64,000 bases of DNA from assembly GCF_018294505.1 (NCBI RefSeq), contig NC_057801.1, positions 843,505,465 through 843,569,464 of the forward strand, given 5' to 3'. The translations under genes and the position numbers were made by a program. Below are positions 10,673 through 21,975 of this stretch, in pieces (positions within the stretch are counted from its first letter, which is position 1; every line of letters starts with the position of its first letter). The notes below the pieces were generated by a model, which was given only the letters and a program-made list of their open reading frames with translations, had not been told where the DNA came from and searched no databases. The stretch comes from Triticum aestivum. Lineage: Eukaryota; Streptophyta; Magnoliopsida; Poales; Poaceae.

Positions 10673-10957
10673 TTTTTTTTAACACGGTACAGACGCAAGG
10701 GCTCATATATACGCGCAAGCACTCACCGCTATAAGCGCACACACGCAGACCCTTCGAGAGAGTGAGCCAACATATGATCTTGAGATTTTATGAAGTCACC
10801 ATAGGTGCCTCGTAGTCGAGTGGAACGTCTCCTCCCACTGAACGCACATCGCCGGAAAATACTGAAATTAACACATGATTAATGCGAGCACCGGGACTTT
10901 AACCCTGGTGGGCTCGAGAAACCACTGTCCTCCTAACCATCCAACCACATGTTGGTT
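10673..10957 (-). mobile_element. Au-type SINE
   Basis: On the minus strand it starts AACCAACATGTGGTTGGATGG, has a B-box-like GGTTAAAGTCC near position 60, the internal words GGCGATGTGCG and GGAGGAGACGTTCC, and ends GCGTCTGTACCGTG plus a T-rich/A-rich tail at 10673-10680. This matches the Au SINE of Triticeae as I remember it. It is tRNA-derived and transcribed by RNA polymerase III, and it depends on a LINE for movement. It lies immediately next to MITE 2, and I could not see a clear target duplication. Confidence 0.85.
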
Positions 10958-10964
10958 AGCACGA

Positions 10965-11215
10965 GAAAATGTATGTGGTGACCGTGATGAGCTTATTCTG
11001 AAGTCCAGTTACAATATCGTGCTTTCGCTTCAAATAAAATGACCGTAAGTGTCGTCAAAAAAATACGGAGCACGCATCAAATGCAAAGTCTCTCAGTGTC
11101 ATCAAGAAAACATGGAGACGTACCATGAGCTAGATACGATATGATCACCACGAGAATGTATACGGTGACCGTAATGAGCATATTCTGAAGTCCAGTGACC
11201 GTATAGTGCTTTACT
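10965..11215. repeat. Direct repeat, about 180-bp period
   Basis: The block GTGACCGTGATGAGC-TTATTCTGAAGTCCAGT near 10978 recurs with few changes near 11165 (GTGACCGTAATGAGC-ATATTCTGAAGTCCAGT). The sequence between also contains the words TGTCGTCAA / AATACGGAG found in the 9991-10672 duplication, so the whole 9990-11220 stretch may be an old, degenerate repeat cluster. Confidence 0.65.
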
Positions 11216-11579
11216 TGAAATACATTGACCCTCACGCATGAATATGTCGTGGGCATGCATACTTTTAGAGGGCCGAGAGATAGTTTGTGTGCGTACGTGA
11301 AAGTGGTGTAGAAAGAGCGGGTGTCCGATAGAGACAAGGATACATATGCCCTTCGTTTCTCTTTCCCGTGACTAATATTTTAGGAGAAATATATAAACAT
11401 TCACAATGCAGAACAAATATTTTTGGATGCACGATGCAATTAACTTTCATGCATAAGATTGTACTATTGTATATGCTTATTTTCTTAGTGGCCGATTGCG
11501 TGTGTGGTGTGGTGGGCACATCATTTCTAGTTGTGGTGGGTCAATATGAGGACTCATGGGTCGGTTCCATCCTGTGCCA

Positions 11580-11930
11580 CATATTGGGTGGACCGAGACG
11601 CGTTATACGAAGACCCATGTGGAGGACTCGGCGTACAACACAAAGCTACCAGAGTCGCGGAGGACTCTATCCCCACTGGTGATAAGCCGACTATATATGA
11701 TTTGTAACCCTAGCCTCCCAGTATGTTATAGAAGCTTGGGGGCTAGTTCGTCGAGAGTATACACACACGCACAATGCCTGGTATTCATGTGTACTTTGTA
11801 CACACCCCTATCACTAATATACAGTACTAGGAGTAGGCTTTTTCCTCATCTGCAAGGGTCCGAACTAGGGTAAAACTTTGTCTCGTATTACCATCGAGCC
11901 TAATAGTCAGGGATATCCTACCGAATGATA
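11580..11930. repeat. Degenerate LTR-like fragment
   Basis: Words typical of Gypsy LTR ends occur in order: AACCCTAGCCTCCC, GGGGGCTAGTTCGTCGAGA, CTAGGGTAAAACTTTGTC, ATTACCATC. No inner or outer boundary, primer site or partner is visible, so it could also be chance similarity. Confidence 0.4.
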
Positions 11931-12384
11931 TGATGGAATCATATCTGCCAACTACTAAGAGAGAGGTGTGTCAGGGTGGGGGGGGGAGGGGGAATGTGTG
12001 CGAGAGAGAACTAAAGATAATGTGCGTGCGGGAGACACGTAGGCACATGTATGTGCATATAGAGGGCTAGTAGAGACCGTGCATGTNNNNNNNNNNNNNN
12101 NNNNNNNNNNNNNNNNNNNNNNNNNNNNNNNNNNNNNNNNNNNNNNNNNNNNNNNNNNNNNNNNNNNNNNNNNNNNNNNNNNNNNNNNNNNNNNNNNNNN
12201 NNNNNNNNNNNNNNNNNNNNNNNNNNNNNNNNNNNNNNNNNNNNNNNNNNNNNNNNNNNNNNNNNNNNNNNNNNNNNNNNNNNNNNNNNNNNNNNNNNNN
12301 NNNNNNNNNNNATGTGTATATATGCATGTGAGAGAAATAGTGTTTTCCAACTGAGATTAGTGAAAAGAGTGGTACATAGTAGTC

Positions 12385-12386
<2 letters not shown>
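11931..12386. other. Low-complexity DNA with assembly gap (N at 12087-12311)
   Basis: A G-run (GGGGGGGGGAGGGGG near 11980) and GA/GT-rich simple sequence flank a 225-base N run. No gene is visible. Reading frames crossing the gap are artefacts. Confidence 0.7.

Positions 12387-12456
<70 letters not shown>
12387..12456. repeat. (GA)n microsatellite
   Basis: About 35 GA dinucleotides with one interruption (GAAGAG at about 12428). This length is prone to length polymorphism. Confidence 0.97.
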
Positions 12457-13318
12457 TACAAAGAGAGCATGTGCGTGAGGCACCTCGACACCCAGAGAGA
12501 GATTGTGAGCATGTGTGAAAGAGAAATGACGATGCATATAAAGTGTGTGCACTTATGCGTTAGATAGAGAGATATATAGCGCGTTTGTGAGAATGGGCCA
12601 AGGAATAGTGCATCTACGTGTAAAAGGCGGTTCTACGCATTAAATTAAAATATAAATGGCATTATTATTTTTGGATGAGATCATGAATTTTGCAAATTGC
12701 GTATGGACGAAAATCGGTCTATCAGACACCCATACTCTATTGAATTCTAGCATGTGCGTGTGTTTATTTCATATTATCGATCCATAGAGTGAGAGTAGTT
12801 TGAAATACAGGCAATGGATGCTTTTGCAATTCATATATAAACATTAATTAGTGCACTCCATGTTGTTAGTGTGAAGGACTTTATACATTTGTCACTTGCA
12901 TGGATACATTCCAAATTGCTAGCTATGAAATAGAATACATGTCGAATTCAACATAAAGGGGGTTTTGAAGATTCGAATTCATAGGAAGTGCATTCATCTA
13001 TTTGAACCCTAGATAATGGCATTTGTAAATCAGATATAAAAGGAGGCACAATCTTTGTTGTGCGTTTGAACATGCTATATATATTCATACGCATGTCTAA
13101 CTTTTTTTTTGCAACCAAGGAGATTATATATGGAACCATGCATGAACTGAGGTAAGTTGCATATTTTTCAAATATATATTGGTGTACAATGTATATTCAA
13201 ATGTACCCCCTCCATTCCAAAATAATCGTAGCTTTAGGATTTTCAGGAGTAAAGATTTGTGAAGTTTGAAAAATCCTGAAAGTTCAATTCAAGAGAACCG
13301 AAAACGTTAATGCTTCTG
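12457..13318. other. AT-rich unassigned DNA with one Stowaway-like end
   Basis: No convincing open frame. At 13205-13236 the words CCCCCTCCATTCCAAAATAATCGTAGC look like one terminal repeat of a Stowaway MITE, but no inverted partner is found nearby, so it is at most a truncated copy. Confidence 0.5.
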
Positions 13319-14128
13319 CTCTCAAATATTGAACGAAGCGCCAAATAGGCCTCTGGTCACCCGAAACCGCGCGAGCCTAATGTATAAAGTGTAGCCTATC
13401 GGCCCGATGTCCTGTCTCTGACTCTGGCCCGTGTAGCCTATCGACCCGATGTCCAAAGGTCTAAACCGGGATAGGTTAGTAACTTCACCAAGACGCCAGT
13501 CTCAACCGCCTCCTAGAAGTATTCATACGCCATGGACGCCTAAACACCCATGCGCTTGGCCGAAATCTATCCCGCCCACATTTGGGACACCTGAGATTAC
13601 TGTCCTACCCCAACCCGCAATATGTCTGAAATTTTAGATGGGGGAAAAGTTTGTAACTTTCCCCAAATTTCAAACAAGCGCGTCTCAAACCGAAACATTG
13701 TTCCCCCTTAGTTCCCCGCCTCCCTCCGTTTCCCCATTCATAATCCATGGGCGCCAAAACGCTCTCTCCACCAGCCACAAAACCCCAGCCTCGTCCGTTC
13801 TCCACCCCATAGCGCCCAATCTACCGCCACCCTCCTCCATCACGCCGAAGCCGGTACCCCAACTTCGCCGTCCAACGCAACCACAACCGCAACGCCCTCA
13901 AGGACTTAGCAGCTGAAGCCGAGGCAGAGCTGCCTCCACGATGCCGACGCTGACGTGTGCCGTACCGGAACCACTCTGACCATGCCGTCCTGCGCCTCAC
14001 TGCTGCCGCTCCACTGTCGCAACCGTCCACCGCGTCGGAGCTGTTCCTGCTACGCCATCGTTCGCCGCCTCGGATCTGGTTCCCCGCCGCCGATAGACGG
14101 CCACCTCACCACACTCAACAACTTGGCC
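13319..14128 (+). promoter_or_regulatory. Probable 5' flank/leader of the Transposase_24-type gene
   Basis: Base composition changes from AT-rich to C-rich from about 13500, with CT- and CC-rich leader-like sequence (TTCCCCGCCTCCCTCCGTTTCC) just before the first plausible coding exon. Several overlapping C-rich frames are open here, and none can be chosen with confidence. No clear TATA box was identified. This is a position-based inference only. Confidence 0.4.
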
Positions 14129-14237
14129 ATGGGTTCGTCCAAGGCTCCATCATCCTCCACAACTTCTCGTTTCCAGCAAACCACAAGAAGATCGTTGGAA
14201 AAACAGAAGGAGGACATAGCACTGCCAGCAGAAAGAG
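14129..14237 (+). CDS. Candidate first exon of the Transposase_24-type gene
   Basis: The exon starts ATGGGTTCGTCC (MGSSKAPSSSTTS...) and ends GAAAGAG before a GT donor at 14238, leaving one base of a split codon. The next exon begins with two bases (AA) after an AG at 14980-14981, which completes a Glu codon and continues an open frame. The phase agreement is the reason for choosing this start. Upstream in-frame sequence is also open, so the true start could lie further left. The encoded stretch is polar and Ser/Lys-rich with no known domain. Confidence 0.5.
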
Positions 14238-14239
14238 GT

Positions 14240-14981
14240 ACTCATCTTCCCTTATTCGTGCAAATCTTACGTCTCTGCTCACACCGTATTCATCCCAAGA
14301 AAGAAACTAGTTGAACGCTTTTTACTGCATCTTCTTTGTGATACTAAATGCACAATGTTTCCTCCCTTTACTATTTCACATTTGCTAGAGGTTAGTAGCC
14401 TGCCTGGATTTCAATTCAGGGTCAGTCAAACCGCAAATAAAAGAAGCAGCACCCGCTTAGGAGCGCGAAGCACCTAGTCCGCCTTTTCGCCAGGGAAGCG
14501 GCACATCGGTGTCTATCATAGGGGTGTGGGGCGCAGGAGCTGCTTGTGCCCAATTTGGAGGTCGGCGGGGCTTGAATGGATGACCGGGGGGCGGTGCCAA
14601 GAACGGCGGTGCGGTGAGGTCAAGGGGAGGGTGCAGGTAGGGGACTGGGCCGGTGGTCGCTGGCATTTTGTGGAAGATCATCAACACTGACTGGCTGGAG
14701 GTAGATGAAGGCGATCTTCCCGTTCTTTGTACATCGGACGGTGCAGAAAAAATGGACTAACCTATTTGTTTTCAGTCGACTATTATTTTCATAGAATCCT
14801 GTAGTAATTTCGTGTGCCACGCATGTTGTAGAGCTATATGTCTCCCATCATTTATTTCTCACCGACCTGCTATCTGCTACCTTTACACTATACTAATTGT
14901 GCACACACTTCACCCATACTAACACTATTATTTTTTTATGCATGGGTATTTCAAACTCTGACGCAGTGTTGATGAATGCAG
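14240..14981 (+). other. Intron 1 with a GC-rich block
   Basis: Intron 1 of the gene model. A GC-rich block at about 14450-14740 (GGTCGGCGGGGC, GACCGGGGGGCGG) contrasts with its AT-rich flanks and may be an insertion or a missed exon on either strand. No domain was recognised in it. Confidence 0.4.
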
Positions 14982-15508
14982 AAAAGAAAAGACAGAAGTC
15001 GCTCCAGTGTAATTCGAAGATAAGCACTAACCGTTTCAGCGCTCTAAAGGGTGCAATGTCAATAGTTGGAGACAGTAAACGTAGCTCTGCAGTTGATGAT
15101 CTCAATTGCCACACACAACCATCCCAGGTGCTTGCTTTAACTTTGCGCTGTCAAATGTGGTTGCATGTTGCATATGGTGTCTAGCTTGTATTGCTTCCAA
15201 TTTGGTTAAATTACATCTTCTTACTTTACACATTATATCTTTGACAATGACATGCCTTCCTGTTTTTGATAAATACTACATATGTCTATTAACCATGTTC
15301 GTACATCAAACTAATGCTCTTTTGTATCCCTCGTCAATCACTTATGATGAGACAGTCACCCCAGTGGGTTACTGTGAGACGTCCTACTCGTTTAAAGAGT
15401 GCAGTCTCATCCTCCCCACATGATTCTCAAGAAACAGCAAGGCTAAATGAAGATAGTCAACGTAGCTCTCTAGTTGATGACCGCAATTCCCCCACACCAC
15501 CATCGCAG
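14982..15508 (+). CDS. Exons 2 and 3 of the Transposase_24-type gene (start of duplicated-exon array)
   Basis: Exon 2 (14982-15127) ends QPSQ and exon 3 (15356-15508) ends SPTPPSQ, each followed directly by the donor GTGCTTGCT. Exon 3 starts and ends in phase 0, so it can be duplicated without breaking the frame. Both encode a Ser/Arg/Lys-rich segment followed by a VDDxNxxTxPSQ-type ending. The intron after each is nearly the same sequence (GTGCTTGCT...GTTGCATGTTGCATATGGTGTCTAGC). A related exon with a mutated acceptor follows at about 16021-16157 (ending SPTPQPK). Confidence 0.6.
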
Positions 15509-16258
15509 GTGCTTGCTCTTACTTGGTAGTGTGATATGTGGTTGCATGTTGCATATGGTGTCTACCTTGTAATGCTTCTAATTAGGGTAAATTGCATCTC
15601 CTTAGTTAACACATTATACCTGTGAATATGACATGCCTTCCTATTTTTGGTACATACTACGTCTTTCTATTAACCATGTTCTTACATCAAACTACTTTTC
15701 TTGTGTATCCCTCGTCAATCACTTCTGACGGTACACCTTCAAGCTGACAGTGTAATATTGGTTGCATCTTGCATACCATTTCAAACATGTATTGCCTCTA
15801 ATTTGTTGAAGTGCCACTTATAATGAGATACATCTAACTTGGTAGAGTGATTTTGGTTGGATCTTAATTTGTTGAAATGCCTTTTGCTTAGAATTTTTCA
15901 TACATATTCCATCCTCCTACAATGTGGTTGCCATACATAAAAGTTGTGTTCGTCAGTTGCATCAACGAATTTGGAAGTGCGAATTTCATTCCTTTTTCTT
16001 GTGTGTTTACTTGACAAAGCAAAATCTGAAAGGACGAAGGCACAAAATGATGGTGGTCCTCTGGAGCAACCGAAACAGATGATCTATGCAGATTCTCCTG
16101 CTACTCGCACTGCGGTGCTAGTTCCAAATCTCATTTCCCCTACTCCACAACCCAAGGTGCTTGCTCTAACATGGCAGTGTGATATCTGGTTGCATGTTGC
16201 ATATGGTGCCTAGCTTGTATTGCTCCTAATTTGTTAAATTGCATCTCCTTAGCTTAAT
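15128..16258 (+). repeat. Duplicated intron units (left block)
   Basis: Units of roughly 380-650 bp begin GTGCTTGCTCTAAC and pass through GTTGCATGTTGCATATGGTGTCTAGCTTGTATTGC, CCTGTGAATATGACATGCC and ACCATGTTCTTACATCAAACTAC before the next exon. Starts are seen at 15128, 15509 and 16158. The same unit continues at 40869-41455 and 48538-51060. Confidence 0.8.
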
Positions 16259-16598
16259 ATTCACTACTAGGGAAAATCTTATAGGCAGACGCTTACTAGT
16301 AGCGAGGGTTTATACCCCTCGCTACTGCTACTTACTAGTAGCACGGGTTTTTACCCCTCGCTACTACTAAGCGGTCTCTACCGTGCCCCCCCGAGACATG
16401 CCATAGTAGTAGCAAGGGGTATAAACCCGTGCTACTACTAAGTTGATAGTAGTAGCGCGGTTTTATACCCCTCGCTACTACTAAGTACGAGGTAGGTGAA
16501 GTCCACATATCCTTTGCCAAATCCCCATCTCCTCCCCCAAATCCCTCCTCTCTTCGGCCACTCTTTCCATACGCTCTCACATGGACCTCTTGCCCATG

Positions 16599-18667
16599 TG
16601 ATGACCCACAAGTATACGGGGTAGTTGTAGCCTCTTTCGATAAGTAAGAGTGTCGAATCCAACAAGGAGCTAAAGGTAGAACAAATACTCTCGCAAGTCC
16701 TATCGACACTGATACGACTCTACGCACGCTTGACATTCGCTTTACCTAGAACAAGTATGAAACTAGAAGTACTTTGTAGGTGTGATAGGATAGGTTTGCA
16801 AGATAATAAAGAGCACATAAATAAAAGCTAGGGGATGTTTAAATAAAGATGCAAAAAAGTAAATAAAGCGAGTGTGGAAAAGTGGTGGTAGGAGTTGTGG
16901 AATTGTCCCTAAGCAATTGACTATGTTACTAGACCGGTAATCACTACTGCAATTCTATTTGAGGGAGAGGCATAAGCTAACATACTTTCTCTTCTTGGAT
17001 CATATGCACTTATGATTGGGACTCTAGCAAGCATCCGAAACTACTAAAGATTCATTAAGGTAAAACCCAACCATAGCATTAAGGCATCAAGTCCTCTTTA
17101 TCCCATAGGCAACAACCTACTTACTCGGGTTTGTGTTTCAGTCACTCACGCAACCCACTATAAACGAATCATGAACGTATTGCAACACCCTACAACGGGA
17201 ATCCCTCATGCTTGCGGGACACTGAGGGCACAATAGGACAACACCAATAATAAAACATGCAACTCAAACCAATCATGATCATCAATTAACCCATAGGACA
17301 AAATGGATCTACTCAAACATCATAAGATAGCCACACATCATTGGGGAACAATATATAGCGTTGAGAACCATGTTTAAGTAGAGATTACAGTGGGTAAGAG
17401 AGCGGTTACACCGCTGCATAGAGGGATGAAGAGTTGGTGGAGATGTTGGTGAAGATGGCGGCGGTGTTGGTGAAGATCGCGATGATGATGATGGCCCCCG
17501 GCAGCGCTCTAGCGCCACCGGAAGCAAGGGGGAGAGGGTCCCCCCTTCTTCTACTACTTTCTTGACCTCCTCCCTAGATGGGAGAAGGGTTTACCCTCTG
17601 TTCCTTGGCTCCCATGGCATGGGAGGGGCCAGAGCCCCTCCGAGATTGGATCTATCTCTCAGTTTCTGCGTTCTCTGATTCTACCCCTTCACTGTTTCCT
17701 TTATATCTGGAGATCCGTAACTCCGATTGGGGTGAATCTTTCGCCCAGATCTTTCTCATAAAATTAGTTTTCTTGCGCCAAAAGAAGAGCATCAACCACC
17801 TTACGGGTGGACCAATCATGGCAATTCATCAATCACCTATAGGACAACGAAAATCTACTCAGACATCATAGGATGGCAACACATCATTGGATAATAATAT
17901 GAAGCATAAAGCACCATGTTCAAGTAGAGGGTACAGAGGGTTGCGGGAGAGTGGACCGCTGGATATAGATGGGGGAAGGTGATGGAGATGTTGATGAAGA
18001 TGATGGAGGTGTTGGTGAAGATCGCGGTGATGATGATGGCCCCCGGTAGCGCTCCGGCGCCACCGGAAGCAAGGGAGAGAGAGGCCCCCTTCTTCTTCTT
18101 GTTCCTTGACCTCCTCATAGATGGGAGAAGGGTTTACCCTCTGGTCCTTGGCTCCCATGGCTTGGGAGGGGCGAGAGCCCCTCCGAGATTGGATCTATCT
18201 CTCTGTTTCTGCATTCCCTGATTCTACCCCTTCACCGTTTCCTTTATATCTGGAGATCCGTAACTCCGATTGGGGTGAATCTTTCGCCCAGATCTTTCTA
18301 ATAAAATTAGCTTTCTTGCGCCAAAATAAGAGCGTCAACCGCCTTACGGGTGGCCCACGAGAGACCAGGGCGCCCCCCCTGGGGCGCGGCCCTCTATCTC
18401 GTGGCCACCGCGGACACTGCTTCGCGTTGATTTTACTTCCCAAAAATCATAAATATTCCAAAAAAAATCTCCGTCCGTTTTTATCCCGTTTGGACTCCGT
18501 TTGATATTGGATTTCTGTGAAACAAAAAACATGCAACAGACAGGAACTGGCACTGGGCACTGGATCAATATGTTAGTCCCAAAAAATAGTATAAAAAGTT
18601 GCCAAAAGTATATGGAAGTTGAATAATATTCGCATGGAACAATAAAAAATTATATATACGACGATCA
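16599..18667 (-). repeat. Element A 3' LTR with internal chimeric duplication
   Basis: This LTR is about 540 bp longer than its 5' partner. Positions from about 17257 to 17814 form an extra segment that resembles the element B LTR (52790-53330: CATCAATTAACCCATAGGAC, ATATATAGCGTTGAG). The following segment, 17815-18350, repeats the same region in the form found in the A 5' LTR (GCAATTCATCAATCACC, GGATAATAATATGAAGC). The junction lies at ACCA (17811-17814). The plus-strand right end is shortened (ACGATCA instead of GACGTATCA). Confidence 0.85.
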
Positions 18668-20871
18668 GCATCCCCAGGCTTAATTCCTGCTCGTCCTCGA
18701 GTAGGTAAATGACAAAAAGATAAATTTTGATGTGGAATGCTACCTAGCATAATCTTGATCATATGTCTAATCATGGCATGAATATTAAGACACGAGTGAT
18801 TCAAAGCAATAATCTATCATTTGACATAAAAACAATAATACTTCAAGCGTACCAATAAAGCAATCATGTCTTTTCAAAACAACATGGCCAAAGAAAGTTA
18901 TCCCTACAAAATCATATAGTCTGGCTGTTGCTCTATCTTCATGACACAAAGTATTTAATCATGCACAAACCCGATGACAAGCCAAGCAATTGTTTCATAC
19001 TTTAATAATCTCAAACTTTTTCAACTTTCACGCAATACATGAGCGTGAGCCATGGACATAGCACTATAGGTGGAATAGAATATGATGGTGGGGGTTATGT
19101 GGAGAAGACAAAAAAGGAGAAAGTCTCACATCGACTAGGTGTATCAACGGGCTATGGAGATGCCCATCAATACATATCAATGTGAGTCAGTAGGGATTGC
19201 CATGCAATGGATGCACTAGAGCTATAAGTGTATGAAAGCTCAAACTGAAAACTAAATGGGCGTGCATCCAACTTGCTTGCTCATGAAGACCGTGGGCATT
19301 TGAGGAAGCCCATCATCGGAATATACAAGCCAAGTTCTATAATGAAAATTCCCACTAGTATATGAAAGTGAAAGCATAGGAGACTCTCTCTATGAAGAAC
19401 ATGGTGCTACTCTGAAACACAAGTGTGGTAAAAGGATAGTAACATTGCCCCTTCTCTATTTTCTCTCATTTTTTTTCTTTTTTTTCTCGTTTTTTCTTTA
19501 TTTTTTTTCTTTTTTTCTTTTTGGTGGGCTTCTTTGGCCTCTTTTTTGTATTTGGGCTTCTTTGGCCTCTTTTATTTTTCATAAAGTCCGGAGTCTCATC
19601 CCGACTTGTGGGGGAATCATAGTCTCCATCATCCTTTCCTCACTGGGTCAATGCTCTAATAATGATGATCATCACACTTTTATTTACTTACAACTCAATA
19701 TCTAGAACAAAGATATGACTCTATACGAATTCCTCCGGCGGTGTACCGGGATGTGCAATGATCTAGCGTAGCAATGACATAAAAAAATAGACAAGCCATG
19801 AAAACATCATGCTAGCTATCTTACGATCATGCAAGGCAATATGACAATGAATGCTCAAGTCATGTATATGATGATGATGGAAGTTGCATGGCAATATATC
19901 TCGGAATGGCTATGGAAATGCCATAATAGGTAGGTATGGTGGCTGTTTTGAGGAAGATATAATGAGGCTTATGTGTGGTAGAGCGTGTCGTATCACGGGG
20001 TTTGGATGCACCGGCGAAGTCTGCACCAACTCTCGAGGTGAGAAAGGGCAATGCACGGTACCGAAGAGGCTAGCAATGATGGAAGGGAGAGAGTGCGTAT
20101 AATCCATGGACTCAACATTAGTCTTAAAGAACTCATATACTTATTGGAAAAATCTACAAGCCATTGAAAACAAAGCACTACGCGCATGCTCCTAGGGGGA
20201 TAGATTGGTAGGAAAAGACCATCGCTCGTCCCCGACCGCCACTCATAAGGAAGACAATCAATAAATAAAATTTTGCTCCAACTTCATCACAAAGCGGTTC
20301 ACCATACGTGCATGCTACGGGAATCACAAACCTCAACACAAGTATTTATACTAATCCACAACCACCCACTAGCATGAATCTAATATCACCATCTTTATAT
20401 CGCAAAACTATTGCAAGGAATCAAACATATCATATTCAGCGATCTACGAGTTTACGTAGGATTTTATGACTAACCATGTGAATGAGCAATTCCTGTCATC
20501 TCTCTAAATAGATATAAGTGAAGCAAGAGAGTTTAATTATTTCTACAAAAGATATGCCCATGCTCTAACAAATATAAGTGAAGCAAAATAGCATTCTACA
20601 AATGGCGGTTTTCTATGTGAAGAGAAACAGGCAATCCAAAATTCAAATGATATAAGTGAAGCACATGAAGCATTCTATAAAGCCATACTCAAAAGATTTA
20701 AGTGAAGTGCAATGAGCATTCTATAAATAAACCAAGGACTATCTCATACCAGCATGGTGCGTAAAAGAAAAATGAAAACTAAATGCAAAAGACGCTCCAA
20801 GACTTGCACATAATTCATGAACGAAACGAATTCGAAATCATACCGATACTTGTTGAAGAAAGAGGGGATGC
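18668..20871 (-). other. Element A 3' internal region, non-coding
   Basis: The region begins with the polypurine tract just inside the 3' LTR and matches 53652-55815 of element B along its length. It includes a long T-rich tract (19468-19525). No open frame is conserved between the two copies at a length that suggests a protein. T1 is inserted at its right end; target duplication GATGC at 20867-20871. Confidence 0.75.
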
Positions 20872-21417
20872 TATCGGGGTTCTAAGTCTGACAGTAGAAT
20901 GGGGGGGTAAGTATGGAGAGGCAAGATCCTAGCTATGGAGTAGTTGTACACACGAGTGTTTAATGAGTTCAGGCCCTTCTCTGAGGAAGTAATAGCCCTA
21001 CATCTCGGAACCCGGAGGCGGCCGCCTGGTTTATGTGTATATGAGTTACAGGGGTGCGAACTTTTACACTAAGGAGGGGAGTGGCTTATATAGAGTTCGC
21101 CAGACCCCTCCGGCCCTCAGTTATGCAGGGTTTAAAGTACATTAAGATAGGCGGTTACTGGTAACGCCCTCATAAAGTGCCATGAAGAATATTAAAGCTA
21201 CTTAATGACAGACCGTTGCGTGCTGAGTGACTTTAGGTCTCCTGGCTGTCGAGTGGTTAGCTTCATGGTTGAGTGGCTATCTTCATCGTCGAGTGTCCTT
21301 GAGTTCGTCGAGTGAAGTCTCTGTTGGTCGACTGGAAGGTAGCTTCTTCTAAGGATGTCCTTGGGTAGGGTATCTTAGATAGGTTCACGACCCTACCCTA
21401 GGTACATGACTTCATCA
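20872..21417 (-). repeat. T1 3' LTR
   Basis: 546 bp, aligning along its length with 35766-36310. The plus-strand start is TATCGGGGTTCTAAG (against TGTCGTGGTTC in the other copy, so the terminal G is mutated) and the end is ACTTCATCA. The minus-strand polypurine tract CCATTCGGGGGCTAA lies immediately inside at 21418-21432. Confidence 0.95.
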
Positions 21418-21975
21418 TTAGCCCCCGAATGGATCAAGGTTCGAGTGAGGAAGGAGTCGATGATTTTTTCCGACCTATTTCCCGTGCTCTGATTATGTTG
21501 TATCCTGGATCAGCGATTTTTCCTTTTGGTGTTAGCATCAACTTTTCTTTCAGACGCCTTGATCCATTCCTTTCTTCTGTCGAGTGAACTTTTGAACTTT
21601 AGTGAACTTCCGAGCGACGGATCGCAGGAAAGATATCGTCTGACAGATTGATCTGCCATTAGCGGATTTTGTGGGATCCGAATTTTGGGAAGCGCGCGAA
21701 GCGGGGCGGACCGCGGTACTCGGATGGGATAAGGCGTGGACGCCTTGATTTCCGCGCCGCCTTTTTCGCCACGTATCACGCGTGCGTGACTGTTTCGGGA
21801 TGTGACAGGAGCACCCGGGCCTACTTGTCATCCACTCGGAAATGTCCTTATATAAAGCGCGGGCGAGGGTTTTTGAATAGTGCCTTCTCATTCTCCTCTA
21901 TGCTCTCTTTGCTTCCGCCCGCTGTGCCTGCTCTTGCCTCCGCCTATCCACTCCTCGCGTGCTTCACCGGCGACA

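Noticed and set aside
10673..10957. Possible tRNA gene (B-box-like GGTTAAAGTCC)
   Set aside because: It is the tRNA-derived head of a SINE; no cloverleaf or CCA-adjacent acceptor stem is visible.
12312..12518. Glu/Arg-repeat frame over the GA tract
   Set aside because: Translation of a (GA)n microsatellite, not a protein.
13205..13236. Third Stowaway MITE
   Set aside because: Only one terminal-repeat-like end is visible, with no inverted partner or TA pair.
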